This document shows positions 5,915 to 14,596 of a stretch of DNA of 14,634 nt, piece after piece. A program made the translations under genes and the position numbers. Source of the stretch: an uncultured Clostridium sp. (GTDB taxonomy: Bacteria > Bacillota > Clostridia > TANB77 > CAG-508); assembly GCA_900553225.1 (NCBI GenBank), contig USCV01000037.1, forward strand, positions 1 to 14,634. The letters are read 5' to 3'. The notes beneath the pieces are model-generated. The model was given only the letters and a program-made list of their open reading frames with translations. It searched no databases and had not been told where the DNA came from. Every line of letters begins with the position of its first letter. Position 1 is the stretch's first letter.

Positions 5915-7657
5915 ATGAGTACAAATATAAATGCAAAAGCAAATTTAATATGGGAAGTAGCAACAAAATTAGTAGGAGTCTATAAACCACATGAATATGG
6001 TAAAGTAATATTACCAATGACAGTTTTAAAGAGGTTTGATGATATATTGAAACCAACGAAAGAAAAAGTATTAGAAGCATATGAAGAATATAAGAAATTT
6101 GAAGTTAAAGAACATTTTTTAACAGAGGCATCTGGATATAGTTTTTATAATACTAGTAAATACGATTTTGAAAAATTACTTGCTGATCCAGATAATATAG
6201 AGAGTAATTTCAAAAATTATTTAAATGGATTTTCAGACAATGTAATTGACATACTTAATAATTTCAAATTTGAAAATGAAGTAAAAACAATGGCTGAAAA
6301 TAGATTATTATATGTTGTATTAGAAGAATTTAATAGTAAAAAAGCATATATGGGATTAGACGAAGTAAAGACAGAAGATATGGGATATATTTTTGAAGAA
6401 TTAGTTAGAAAGTTTTCAGAAAGTTATGATGAAGAAGCCGGTGCTCACTTTACAGCTAGAGATATTATTTATCTTATGACAGATTTATTAATTTCAGATG
6501 AAAGAGATATTTTAGTAAGTGAAAATAAAGTTAAAACTATTTATGATATGGCAATGGGGACATCGCAAATGTTGGCTTGTATGACAGATAGATTAAAACA
6601 ACTCAATAAAAATGTAATAGTTGATTGTTATGGACAAGAATTGAATCCTGAAACTTATGCGATTGCAAAAGCGGATATGTTAATAAAAGGTGGAGAAGCA
6701 GACAACTTTAAGCAAGGAGATACATTAGATGATGATAAATTTAAAGGATATGAATTTGATTATATTATTTCAAACCCGCCTTTTGGAATTGATTGGAAGA
6801 AGCAGAAGAAATCAATAGAAGATGAAGTAGCAAAAGGTAATAAAGGAAGATTTCCAGTGGGTACACCTAAAATTAGTGATGGACAAATGTTGTTTACTTT
6901 GAATGGAATAGCAAAACTAAAATATAATGGCAAAATGGCTATTATTCAAAATGGTTCACCACTATTTAGTGGACAAGCAGGCTCTGGCGAATCTGAAATT
7001 AGGAAATATATTATTGAAAATGACTGGTTGGAAGCAATAATTCAATTACCATCAGATTTATTTTACAATACAGGAATACCTACATATATTTGGTTAATTA
7101 ATAAAAATAAAAATACTATGAGAGAAGGAATGATACAATTAATAGATGCCTCAAATTGTTATGAGAACAGAAGAAAAAATATAGGAAAAAAAAGAAAAGA
7201 CATTAGTGATGAGTGCAAAAATCTTATATTAAAAGCATACGATGACTTTCAAAATAAAGAGTATAGTAAAAAACAAAAAAGTGTAGAAAGCAAAATATTT
7301 AGAAATTTAGATTTTGGATTTAATAGAATAACAATTGAGAGCCCTCTAGTAGATGATAAACAAATGATAGTCAGAGATAAGAAAGGTAATATTAAACCTG
7401 ATCCAAATAAAAGAGACTTTGAAAATATTCCTTTAGATGAAGATGTGAATGAATATTTTAAAAATGAAATATTACCATATAATAAGGATGCTTGGATAGA
7501 TGAGAAGAAAACTCAAATAGGATATGAAATATCTTTTACAAGATATTTCTATAAATATATTGAACCAGAAGATTCTAATATAATTAAAGAAAGAATTAAG
7601 AAAAATGAAAAAGATATTATTAATTCTCTTGAAAAGTTATTTAAGGAGGATAAATAA
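5915..7657 (+). CDS. hsdM: Type I restriction-modification DNA methyltransferase subunit (M)
   Basis: This is the N6-adenine methyltransferase subunit. With HsdS it methylates the recognition site, and with HsdR it forms the restricting complex. The 580 residues are about full length: an N-terminal helical HsdM domain (about 8-150), then the Rossmann methylase. Motifs are HFTARDI (178-184), motif I region DMAMGTSQML (211-220), QELNPETYAIAKADM (241-255) and catalytic motif IV NPPF (287-290). Motif I has GTSQ where most HsdM have GTGG. The catalytic motif and all surrounding sequence are intact, so I read it as a subfamily variant, not a dead enzyme. The Shine-Dalgarno is GGAGGG (5900-5905). 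HsdS starts one base after the stop codon. Confidence 0.96.
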   Translation: MSTNINAKANLIWEVATKLVGVYKPHEYGKVILPMTVLKRFDDILKPTKEKVLEAYEEYKKFEVKEHFLTEASGYSFYNTSKYDFEKLLADPDNIESNFKNYLNGFSDNVIDILNNFKFENEVKTMAENRLLYVVLEEFNSKKAYMGLDEVKTEDMGYIFEELVRKFSESYDEEAGAHFTARDIIYLMTDLLISDERDILVSENKVKTIYDMAMGTSQMLACMTDRLKQLNKNVIVDCYGQELNPETYAIAKADMLIKGGEADNFKQGDTLDDDKFKGYEFDYIISNPPFGIDWKKQKKSIEDEVAKGNKGRFPVGTPKISDGQMLFTLNGIAKLKYNGKMAIIQNGSPLFSGQAGSGESEIRKYIIENDWLEAIIQLPSDLFYNTGIPTYIWLINKNKNTMREGMIQLIDASNCYENRRKNIGKKRKDISDECKNLILKAYDDFQNKEYSKKQKSVESKIFRNLDFGFNRITIESPLVDDKQMIVRDKKGNIKPDPNKRDFENIPLDEDVNEYFKNEILPYNKDAWIDEKKTQIGYEISFTRYFYKYIEPEDSNIIKERIKKNEKDIINSLEKLFKEDK

Positions 7658-7658
7658 T

Positions 7659-9521
7659 ATGAGAAAAATAAAAGATAGTAAAATTGAATGGATAGGAAAT
7701 ATTCCTGACGATTGGAAAGTTAAACCAATTGGAGTATACTTTAAAGAAAGAAAAGAGAAAGTGTCAGATCATGAATGGGAGCCATTATCTGTCACCAAGC
7801 AAGGAGTAGTAAAGCAACTAGAAACTGCGGCAAAATCTGATGCACATGATGATAGGAAAAAAGTATGTAATGGAGACTTTGTTATTAATTCTAGATCTGA
7901 TAGGAAACAATCTTGTGGCTTATCAGAATTAGATGGATCAGTTTCTTTAATTAATATTGTACTTGAAAATAGAAATTTAGATAAAAATTATGTAAAACAT
8001 CTTTTAAAAAACTATGGATTTGCTGAAGAATTTTATAGATGGGGTAATGGAATTGTTGCGGATCTATGGTCTACCAATTATCAAAAAATGAAAAAAATAA
8101 TGATTCCTATACCAAATTTAGAAGAACAAAAAAATATAGGTAAGTTTATTGATAAGAAGATTCTTGAAATAGATAATATTATAGAAAAGACACAAGAAAC
8201 TATTGAAGATTATAAAAAATATAAAGTTTCATACATAAAAGAAGTCTTTGATGAAAATTTAAATAAGGTAGACAAAATTGAGAATAAGAAAATAGGACAA
8301 ATATCAACATTAGTAACAAAACAAACTGGATTTGATTATTCTAGTACTATAAAACCGTCATTATTAGATAACCCAAATGATAATACTTTACCGTACTTAC
8401 AAACAAGACATTTTAAAGATAACTATTTTGAGTACACGACAGAGTTTTATATACCTATTGAAATAGCAAAGTTGTTTCCTAAAATTATTCTAGATAAAAA
8501 ATGCTTGCTGTTTTCAATTGTTGGAGCAAGTATTGGTAATGTAGCTATATTCCCGGGAACAGAAAAAGCATTTCTGGGTGGAGCAATTTGTAAAGTTGAT
8601 TTAATTGATGAAAGTTTATATGAATATGTAAAAACATATATGATTTCTGAATATGGACAACAACAAATTTTTAGCAAAATAAATTCTAATGCACAAGGAA
8701 CAATAACTGTACAAAATGTTAGAGATTTTGTTATACCATTTCCAAATACAAATATTCAGAAAAAAATTGTAAGTTTAGTTAATAATAAAATATATATTAT
8801 TGATAATTTAATTAAACAGAAAGAAAATATTATCTTAGAATTGCAAAATTACAAAAAATCATTGATTTATGAGTATGTAACAGGTAAAAAAGAGGTAACA
8901 ATGAATACGGATTCAAAAGGAATAAAAGTTAATTGTAAAGATAATATCTTTGCACAAGCAATATTATTATGTAAAATTATTGAAGAACTAAGGAATTATA
9001 ATCTAGGAAGAGTAAAAGCTGAAAAAACGTTATATTTAATAGAGAAAGATGTAGGTTTTAATTTTAGTAATAATTATGCAAGAGAAGTAGCTGGACCTTT
9101 ATCAAAGTCAATATATAAATGTGAAGCGATTATAAGCAAGAGTAATAAATGGGTAAAAGTTAAGAACATAAACAAGCATATTGAATATGAAATGTTATCA
9201 GATTTTAATAAATATAAAAAATATTATAATAATTACTATTCGGGTTATGATGATAAAATAGAAAAAGTAATAGAGATAATAAAAAATTGTTCAACTGATA
9301 AAGCTGAAATGATAGCAACTTTATATGCAGCATGGAATGATTTTATTATAAAAGGAGAACAAGTATCTGATATACAAATAGTTAAAGATGTAAGAGAAAA
9401 TTGGAATGACACAAAGAAAAGATTTAGTGAAAAAAAGTGGATTGAGGTACTAAATGAAATGAAACAAATTGAATTAATACCAAAAGGAAATGGAAATCTT
9501 ACAATAGTTAAGGAGCAATAA
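7659..9521 (+). CDS. hsdS: Type I specificity subunit (S) with extra C-terminal Panacea-like domain
   Basis: This subunit sets the DNA sequence recognised by the type I complex. Residues 1-195 are the first target-recognition domain (opening IEWIGNIPDDWK, ending in the coiled helix after IPNLEEQKNIGKFIDKK, 151-167). Residues 205-410 are the second domain, with its own helix ending YEYVTGKK, where ordinary HsdS proteins stop. Here it continues to 620 residues. The extension contains GRVKAEKTLYLIEKDVGF (450-467) and REVAGPLSKSIYK (475-487), a pattern resembling the Panacea/SocA-like DUF4065 fold, also recalled at the end of some other HsdS proteins. Its role is unknown. I chose ATG 7659 with AAGGAGGA (7643-7650), one base after hsdM; an in-frame ATG at 7605 lies inside hsdM without a good site. 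Confidence 0.92.
   Translation: MRKIKDSKIEWIGNIPDDWKVKPIGVYFKERKEKVSDHEWEPLSVTKQGVVKQLETAAKSDAHDDRKKVCNGDFVINSRSDRKQSCGLSELDGSVSLINIVLENRNLDKNYVKHLLKNYGFAEEFYRWGNGIVADLWSTNYQKMKKIMIPIPNLEEQKNIGKFIDKKILEIDNIIEKTQETIEDYKKYKVSYIKEVFDENLNKVDKIENKKIGQISTLVTKQTGFDYSSTIKPSLLDNPNDNTLPYLQTRHFKDNYFEYTTEFYIPIEIAKLFPKIILDKKCLLFSIVGASIGNVAIFPGTEKAFLGGAICKVDLIDESLYEYVKTYMISEYGQQQIFSKINSNAQGTITVQNVRDFVIPFPNTNIQKKIVSLVNNKIYIIDNLIKQKENIILELQNYKKSLIYEYVTGKKEVTMNTDSKGIKVNCKDNIFAQAILLCKIIEELRNYNLGRVKAEKTLYLIEKDVGFNFSNNYAREVAGPLSKSIYKCEAIISKSNKWVKVKNINKHIEYEMLSDFNKYKKYYNNYYSGYDDKIEKVIEIIKNCSTDKAEMIATLYAAWNDFIIKGEQVSDIQIVKDVRENWNDTKKRFSEKKWIEVLNEMKQIELIPKGNGNLTIVKEQ
8891..8903 (+). promoter_or_regulatory. Possible internal ribosome binding site and start inside hsdS
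   Basis: AGAGGT (8891-8896) lies four bases before an in-frame ATG (8901-8903, Met415 of HsdS), exactly at the junction between the normal end of HsdS and the extra domain. Initiation here would make a free 206-residue C-terminal protein. The spacing is short and the site is weaker than the other Shine-Dalgarnos in this operon. Confidence 0.35.
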
Positions 9522-9523
9522 TT

Positions 9524-12500
9524 ATGGAAGAAAATGAAAGAAGATTTGAACAAGATATAGAAAGTTATTTATTATCAGAAGATGGAGGCTATGTAAAAGG
9601 ATATACACAGGATTTTGATAGAGAATGTGCTTTAAATAAAAAAGACTTATTTACCTTTATAGAAAATTCTCAAAAGAATGAATGGGAAAGATATAAAAAG
9701 GCTTTTCCAGATGACTATGAGAATAGATTTATAAAAAGACTTAATGAAGAAATTTCTCAAAGAGGAATAATAGATGTAATTAGAAATGAAATAAAAGATC
9801 GAGGATATAAGTTTAAATTAGCATATTTTCAGCCCGAAACAAGTCTGAATCCAGAAGATAGAAGATTATATGAAATGAATATTTTAAATGAAACGAGACA
9901 ATTAAAATATTCTACTCAAAACGAAAATTCAATTGATATAGTTTTATTGTTGAATGGTATTCCATTAGTTGCTTTAGAATTGAAAAATCAAATAACAGGA
10001 CAAAGCTCAGAAAATGCACAAAAACAATTTATGTATGATAGAGATCCAAGAGAACTGATATTTAAGTTTAATTCAAGGATAATAGTATATTTTGCAGTTG
10101 ATCATTATGATGTAGAAATGACAACAAAATTGGCAGGACCAAATACTAGATACTTACCTTTCAATCAAGGCTCAAATGGAGCAGGCCAAGTTGGTGGAGC
10201 AGGAAATCCAACAAATTATGACGGTTATACTACGGATTATTTATGGAAAAATGTACTTATGAAAGATTCTTTAATGGAAATAATTCAGAAATTTGTACAC
10301 TTAGAAGTTAAAGAGGAAATAGAACATAAAAATGGTAAGGAAAAAAAGATTGAAAAGAAAAATATAATATTTCCTAGATATCATCAATTAGATGTTGTAA
10401 GAAAGTTAATATGGAATGTTAGAAATTGTGGAGTTGGACAAAACTACTTAATTCAACATAGTGCAGGTTCTGGAAAATCCAATTCTATAGCATGGCTTGC
10501 ACATAGACTTTCAGGTTTACACGATAGAAATAATAATGCGATATTTAATTCTATTATAGTTGTAACGGATAGAACTGTATTAGATAAACAATTACAAGAT
10601 ACAATATATCAATTTGAACATCAACAAGGTGTAGTCGTGAAAATAGATGATGATAAAACGTCACAAGATTTAAAATATGCTATAAATGATGGAAAAAGAA
10701 TAATTATAACGACTCTTCAAAAATTTCCAGTAATTTATAAAGATGTTTCTGATACTGCAGGAAAGAAATTTGCTGTAATAGTAGATGAAGCACATTCAAG
10801 TCAAACAGGAAATTCTGCTAAAAAACTAAAAATAGCATTAGCAGATCGAGATAAAGCATTGAAAAAATATGCAGAGTTAGAGGCATTAGCAGAAGAAAAT
10901 GAAAAAGATTATGAAGATAAAATAGTAGAAGAATTAGCTACACATGGAAAACAAGATAATTTATCATTTTTTGCATTCACAGCAACACCTAAGGGAAAAA
11001 CACTAGAGTTATTTGGTACAAAACAAGAAGATGGAACTTATAGACCGTTTCATATTTACAGCATGAGACAGGCTATAGAAGAAGAATTTATATTAGATGT
11101 ACTAGCAAATTATATGACTTATGAATCAATATATAAAATTGCAAAGAAAATACCAGATAATCCAGAGGTTCCAGAAAATTATGCAACTAAATATATTAAA
11201 AAATTTGAAAGTCTACATGAGATAAATATAACGCAAAAAACTCAGATAATAGTGGAGCAATTTAGAAAAGTTACAAAAAATAAAATTGGTGGCAAAGGAA
11301 AAGCAATGCTTGTTACAGCTTCTAGATTACATGCGGTAAGATATTTCTTTGAAATAAAGAGATATATAGAAGAAAAAGGATATGATGATTTAGATGTATT
11401 AGTTGCGTTTTCAGGTGAAGTTAAAGATGGAGGAGATTCCTTTACAGAGGGAGGAATGAATAAAACTAAAGATGGTAAAAAAATAAAAGAGTCCCAAACA
11501 AAAGAATATTTCCATGGTGATGAATTTAATGTATTAGTAGTTGCAGAAAAATACCAAACAGGATTTGATGAACCTTTATTACATACTATGTTTGTTGATA
11601 AAAGATTGTCTGGAATAAAAGCAGTACAAACATTATCAAGATTAAATAGAATGTGTAAGGGAAAAGATGATACATTAGTAATTGATTTTGTAAACAAAGC
11701 AGAGGATATTCAAGAAGCATTTAAACCATTTTATGATGTATCATTTTTAGAGAGAGAAACAGATCCTAATGTTATATATGATAAATTAAACATATTAAGA
11801 AGTTATAAACTATGGTATGATGAAAATGTAGAGAAATTCTGTAAAATGTATCTAAAAAATGGGAAACAAAGTGAGAATGACTTTGGAAAGTTAACAAGTT
11901 GTGTTAAAGAAACAGTTGATTTATATAATAAATTAGATATTGAACAGAGAGAGAGTTTTAGAAGAGATGTGAAAAGTTTTAATAGATTTTATTCATATAT
12001 AACTCAAATAGCATATATGGGTGATGAAGAATTACACAAAATATATATGTATTTAAGATACGTTGAGAAATTACTACCAAAGAATAAAATTGATGTAATA
12101 GATTTAGAAGGAACTGTTAAACTTACTTACTATAATTTAAAGCAAACATTTGATGGAAGTGTATCTTTAAGAAAGACAGAAGAGACTCCAGGTATAATAA
12201 AACCACAAGGGGCAAAAGTACAGATTGCAGTATTACCAGAAAAGAAATTACTTGAAGAGGTAATTCAAAAAGTAAATGAATTATATTCTGGGCAATTTAC
12301 AGATGGTGATAATCTTATTGTAGAAAATCTTATGAATACTATTATGGAAGATAAAACAATTAAGAATTTAGCTAAAAATAATAATGAAGATATGTTTACA
12401 AAATCAGTATTTCCAAAAGTATTCAGTGAAAAAACTGCAAAATGCTATAAAGAAAGTGCAACTTCATATAAAAAATTATTTGAAAATAAAGAATTTTATG

Positions 12501-12631
12501 ATGCGATTATGAATTCTTTAGGAAATGTTATTTACAGACTAATGAAAAACGAGTATGATGAAGAAGATGAAACACAGGACAATAATCTAAAAGTCGCAGA
12601 AGACAGTGAAGAATATAAATTGGAGGAGTAG
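9524..12631 (+). CDS. hsdR: Type I restriction endonuclease / translocase subunit (R)
   Basis: This is the ATP-driven motor and nuclease of the complex: it translocates DNA from unmethylated sites and cleaves at a distance. In its 1035 residues are a PD-(D/E)xK nuclease (Asp138, then LELK with Glu152 and Lys154), Walker A SAGSGKS (313-319), DEAH box (421-424), motif III TATP (486-489), motif V YQTGFDEP (677-684) and motif VI QTLSRLNR (702-709). A helical domain follows that should bind the methylase core, with a very acidic tail. A Gly/Asn-rich loop (215-234) precedes the motor. All catalytic motifs are present, so it looks active. The start follows AAGGAG, two bases after the hsdS stop. The next gene begins two bases after its own stop. 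Confidence 0.96.
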   Translation: MEENERRFEQDIESYLLSEDGGYVKGYTQDFDRECALNKKDLFTFIENSQKNEWERYKKAFPDDYENRFIKRLNEEISQRGIIDVIRNEIKDRGYKFKLAYFQPETSLNPEDRRLYEMNILNETRQLKYSTQNENSIDIVLLLNGIPLVALELKNQITGQSSENAQKQFMYDRDPRELIFKFNSRIIVYFAVDHYDVEMTTKLAGPNTRYLPFNQGSNGAGQVGGAGNPTNYDGYTTDYLWKNVLMKDSLMEIIQKFVHLEVKEEIEHKNGKEKKIEKKNIIFPRYHQLDVVRKLIWNVRNCGVGQNYLIQHSAGSGKSNSIAWLAHRLSGLHDRNNNAIFNSIIVVTDRTVLDKQLQDTIYQFEHQQGVVVKIDDDKTSQDLKYAINDGKRIIITTLQKFPVIYKDVSDTAGKKFAVIVDEAHSSQTGNSAKKLKIALADRDKALKKYAELEALAEENEKDYEDKIVEELATHGKQDNLSFFAFTATPKGKTLELFGTKQEDGTYRPFHIYSMRQAIEEEFILDVLANYMTYESIYKIAKKIPDNPEVPENYATKYIKKFESLHEINITQKTQIIVEQFRKVTKNKIGGKGKAMLVTASRLHAVRYFFEIKRYIEEKGYDDLDVLVAFSGEVKDGGDSFTEGGMNKTKDGKKIKESQTKEYFHGDEFNVLVVAEKYQTGFDEPLLHTMFVDKRLSGIKAVQTLSRLNRMCKGKDDTLVIDFVNKAEDIQEAFKPFYDVSFLERETDPNVIYDKLNILRSYKLWYDENVEKFCKMYLKNGKQSENDFGKLTSCVKETVDLYNKLDIEQRESFRRDVKSFNRFYSYITQIAYMGDEELHKIYMYLRYVEKLLPKNKIDVIDLEGTVKLTYYNLKQTFDGSVSLRKTEETPGIIKPQGAKVQIAVLPEKKLLEEVIQKVNELYSGQFTDGDNLIVENLMNTIMEDKTIKNLAKNNNEDMFTKSVFPKVFSEKTAKCYKESATSYKKLFENKEFYDAIMNSLGNVIYRLMKNEYDEEDETQDNNLKVAEDSEEYKLEE

Positions 12632-12633
12632 TA

Positions 12634-13467
12634 ATGAATCAAAATGTGGTAACAATGATTTTAAAGAATGGGACACCAACAGGAATTGTACAATGTAATT
12701 TAGATGAATGGATAGGCATAAGTTATAAAATTCCTAGGAATAGGCTAAATGAGGCAAAGGAACTTAAGGGGATTGATAATACAGGCGTATATATATTGCT
12801 TGGAGCCGATGAAGAGACAGGAGAGGATAGAGCATATATAGGTGAAGCAGAGAATATATATAAAAGATTAATACAACATAACAAAACAAAAGATTTCTGG
12901 AATGATTGTTTAGTATTTGTTAGTCAAAATAATTCTTTAAATAAGGCACATATAAAATTTATTGAAAATAAGTTATATAATAAAGCAAAGGAAGTAGAAA
13001 GATTTATTATTGAAAATGATACGAAGCCAACAAAATCTTCTTTAGATGGTGCAGATGAGATAAGGGCAGTAAAATTTTATGAAAAAATAGTATTATTAAC
13101 AGCTGTATATGGATATCATATTTTCGATAAAATTTTAACGGTACAAGAGGTAAAAGAAGAAGAAATTTACTATATAAATTCTATTGGATTGAAGGCAACT
13201 GGTACACAAACAGAAGAAGGCTTTATAGTTTTTAAAGGCTCACAAAGTAGTGAGGAATTTAAGAAGGCTAGTACCCAATCATTAAGAAATAAATGGAATG
13301 AGTTAAGAAATCAAAAAATAGTAGACAATGGAATATTTTTGAAGGATATAATTTTTTCTTCGCCATCTACAGCTGCAGCTATGATATTAGGAAGGAATGC
13401 AAATGGGTTAAGAGAATGGAAAAATAAAGATGGAAAAAGTCTGAAAGAAATTATGAACAATGAATAA
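12634..13467 (+). CDS. GIY-YIG nuclease-like protein with C-terminal DUF4357
   Basis: This 277-residue protein has a GIY-YIG domain (about 48-135). GVY (51-53) and YIG (68-70) form the signature, Arg78 lies in the helix IYKRLIQH, and Glu111 and Asn112 (FIENKLYNKA) sit at the metal-binding helix. The C-terminal portion (about 218-275) matches DUF4357, with FSSPSTAAAMILGRNANG followed by REWKNKDGKSL. The catalytic Tyr, Arg and Glu all appear present. Such proteins recur next to type I R-M genes, but I know no established mechanism. The Shine-Dalgarno GGAGGAG (12622-12628) lies inside the end of hsdR and the gap is two bases, so translation is probably coupled. It could be an accessory restriction nuclease or a regulator of the complex; this is inference. 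Confidence 0.88.
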   Translation: MNQNVVTMILKNGTPTGIVQCNLDEWIGISYKIPRNRLNEAKELKGIDNTGVYILLGADEETGEDRAYIGEAENIYKRLIQHNKTKDFWNDCLVFVSQNNSLNKAHIKFIENKLYNKAKEVERFIIENDTKPTKSSLDGADEIRAVKFYEKIVLLTAVYGYHIFDKILTVQEVKEEEIYYINSIGLKATGTQTEEGFIVFKGSQSSEEFKKASTQSLRNKWNELRNQKIVDNGIFLKDIIFSSPSTAAAMILGRNANGLREWKNKDGKSLKEIMNNE

Positions 13468-13534
13468 TAGAGATTATGCTATTTTAGAAATAATTGAACA
13501 GAACTTAAATAAAAACTTTCTTTTTTGGAAATAA
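13460..13534 (+). CDS. Possible 24-residue micro-ORF overlapping the end of the GIY-YIG gene
   Basis: The ATG at 13460 overlaps the GIY-YIG stop codon (ATGAATAA arrangement) and reads 24 codons to a stop at 13532-13534: MNNRDYAILEIIEQNLNKNF and four more residues. The stop-start overlap could allow re-initiation. The ribosome binding site is poor, and I recognise no homolog. It may be a remnant of a lost gene or chance. Confidence 0.2.
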   Translation: MNNRDYAILEIIEQNLNKNFLFWK

Positions 13535-13545
13535 TATGATATAAT
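13517..13545 (+). promoter_or_regulatory. Extended -10 promoter of the fic gene
   Basis: TGATATAAT at 13537-13545 is a consensus extended -10. The -35 position (TTTCTT, 13517-13522, 17-base spacing) is weak, as is usual when the TG extension is present. It gives fic its own transcription start near 13552, separate from the R-M operon. No clear terminator is seen between 13468 and this promoter, so read-through from upstream is possible. Confidence 0.7.
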
Positions 13546-13575
13546 ATTATTGTAGTGAAAAGGAGAGTTTTTATT

Positions 13576-14514
13576 ATGTTAGGAGAAAAAATAAAATTAT
13601 ATAGAGAAAACAAAAATATGACTCAAAATGAAATTGCAGAGATATTAGGTGTGAAACCTGCTACAATATCTAAGTATGAAACTGGAATACTGGAACCGAG
13701 TATTGAATCCATAAAAAAATTAGCAGAAACTTTTGAAATAACTATAGATGAATTATTAAAAGAGGAAGATGATTTTGATATAGCAAAAATAAATATTCTA
13801 GAAGTGTTAAGAGAACAAAAAAATATGAAATTAAAAGGTAATTTATATCATAATACTCAAATTACATTTGCATATAATACAAATCATATTGAAGGAAGTA
13901 AACTTACAGAAGATCAGACTAGATATATTTATGAGACTAATACATTATTAGCAGAAAAAGACTCAATAACAGATTTAGATGATGTTTTAGAAACATCTAA
14001 TCATTTTAAATTGGTTGATTATATGTTAGATATAGCAGATAAAAAACTAACAGAAAAAATGATAAAAGAATTTCATAAGATATTAAAAGAAGGAACATCA
14101 GATAGTAGAAAAGATTGGTTTGCCGTTGGAGATTATAAGAAATTACCAAATGAAGTGGGGGGACTAAAAACTACAGATCCTAAATATGTTGAGAGAGATA
14201 TGAAAAAATTATTAGAATGGTATGAGTCTTTGAAAAAAGTTACAATATATGAAATAATAGAATTTCATGCTAAATTTGAAAAGATACATCCATTTCAAGA
14301 TGGAAATGGGAGAATAGGTAGAATAATTGCATTTAAAGAATGTTTAAAAAATAATATAGTACCGTTTATTATTCTAGACAAAGATAAATTATTTTATTAT
14401 AGAGGGTTAAATCAATATCAAACTAATAAAGAAAAAGGATATTTAATAGATACTTGTTTAAATGCGCAAGATCAATACACAGAGATGATTAAATATTATA
14501 TTGGAAATAAATAA
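13576..14514 (+). CDS. HTH-Fic protein (AMP-transferase-type, self-inhibited class)
   Basis: This 312-residue protein has an N-terminal XRE HTH (about 4-60, with MTQNEIAEILGVKPATISKY) fused to a Fic domain. Fic enzymes usually transfer AMP to a hydroxyl of a target protein. The active loop HPFQDGNGRIGR (238-249) is complete, including His238 and the phosphate-binding GNGR. TNHIEG (102-107) matches the S/T-x-x-x-E-G/N inhibitory helix. It precedes the Fic core, as in class II Fic proteins, so activity is probably self-restrained and no separate antitoxin is needed. The HTH suggests autoregulation or DNA targeting. The start is ATG 13576, behind AAAGGAGAG (13558-13566); an in-frame GTG seven codons upstream overlaps that site and is unlikely. 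The target is unknown. Confidence 0.93.
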   Translation: MLGEKIKLYRENKNMTQNEIAEILGVKPATISKYETGILEPSIESIKKLAETFEITIDELLKEEDDFDIAKINILEVLREQKNMKLKGNLYHNTQITFAYNTNHIEGSKLTEDQTRYIYETNTLLAEKDSITDLDDVLETSNHFKLVDYMLDIADKKLTEKMIKEFHKILKEGTSDSRKDWFAVGDYKKLPNEVGGLKTTDPKYVERDMKKLLEWYESLKKVTIYEIIEFHAKFEKIHPFQDGNGRIGRIIAFKECLKNNIVPFIILDKDKLFYYRGLNQYQTNKEKGYLIDTCLNAQDQYTEMIKYYIGNK

Positions 14515-14521
14515 ACTAAAG

Positions 14522-14568
14522 AAAAGCAAAATAATAGTAATTATATATTACAGAATTATTTTGCTTTT
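14522..14568. terminator. Intrinsic terminator after fic
   Basis: The arms AAAAGCAAAATAAT (14522-14535) and ATTATTTTGCTTTT (14555-14568) are perfectly complementary. The 19-base loop can pair further through GTAAT/ATTAC (14537-14541 and 14547-14551). It begins 8 bases after the fic stop, and the T-rich right arm supplies the tail. Confidence 0.8.
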
Positions 14569-14596
14569 TACATTATATGAGAAGGGATTAATTAAT

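Noticed and set aside
5915..7657. hsdM as a degenerate pseudogene because of the altered motif I
   Set aside because: The frame is full length, motif IV and flanking motifs are intact, and the variant loop is one I recall from other HsdM proteins.
7605..7658. In-frame upstream ATG extending HsdS by 18 residues into hsdM
   Set aside because: There is no good ribosome binding site before it, whereas AAGGAGGA precedes the ATG at 7659 and the resulting N-terminus matches the usual start of HsdS proteins.
7659..9521. Phase-variable hsdS (shufflon or recombining TRDs)
   Set aside because: There is only one hsdS, with no silent partial copies, no inverted repeats in the TRDs and no adjacent invertase; the integrase is far away and belongs to the element ends.
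13555..13575. GTG start adding seven residues to the Fic protein
   Set aside because: The added codons are the Shine-Dalgarno region of the ATG at 13576, and the HTH domain begins normally from that ATG.
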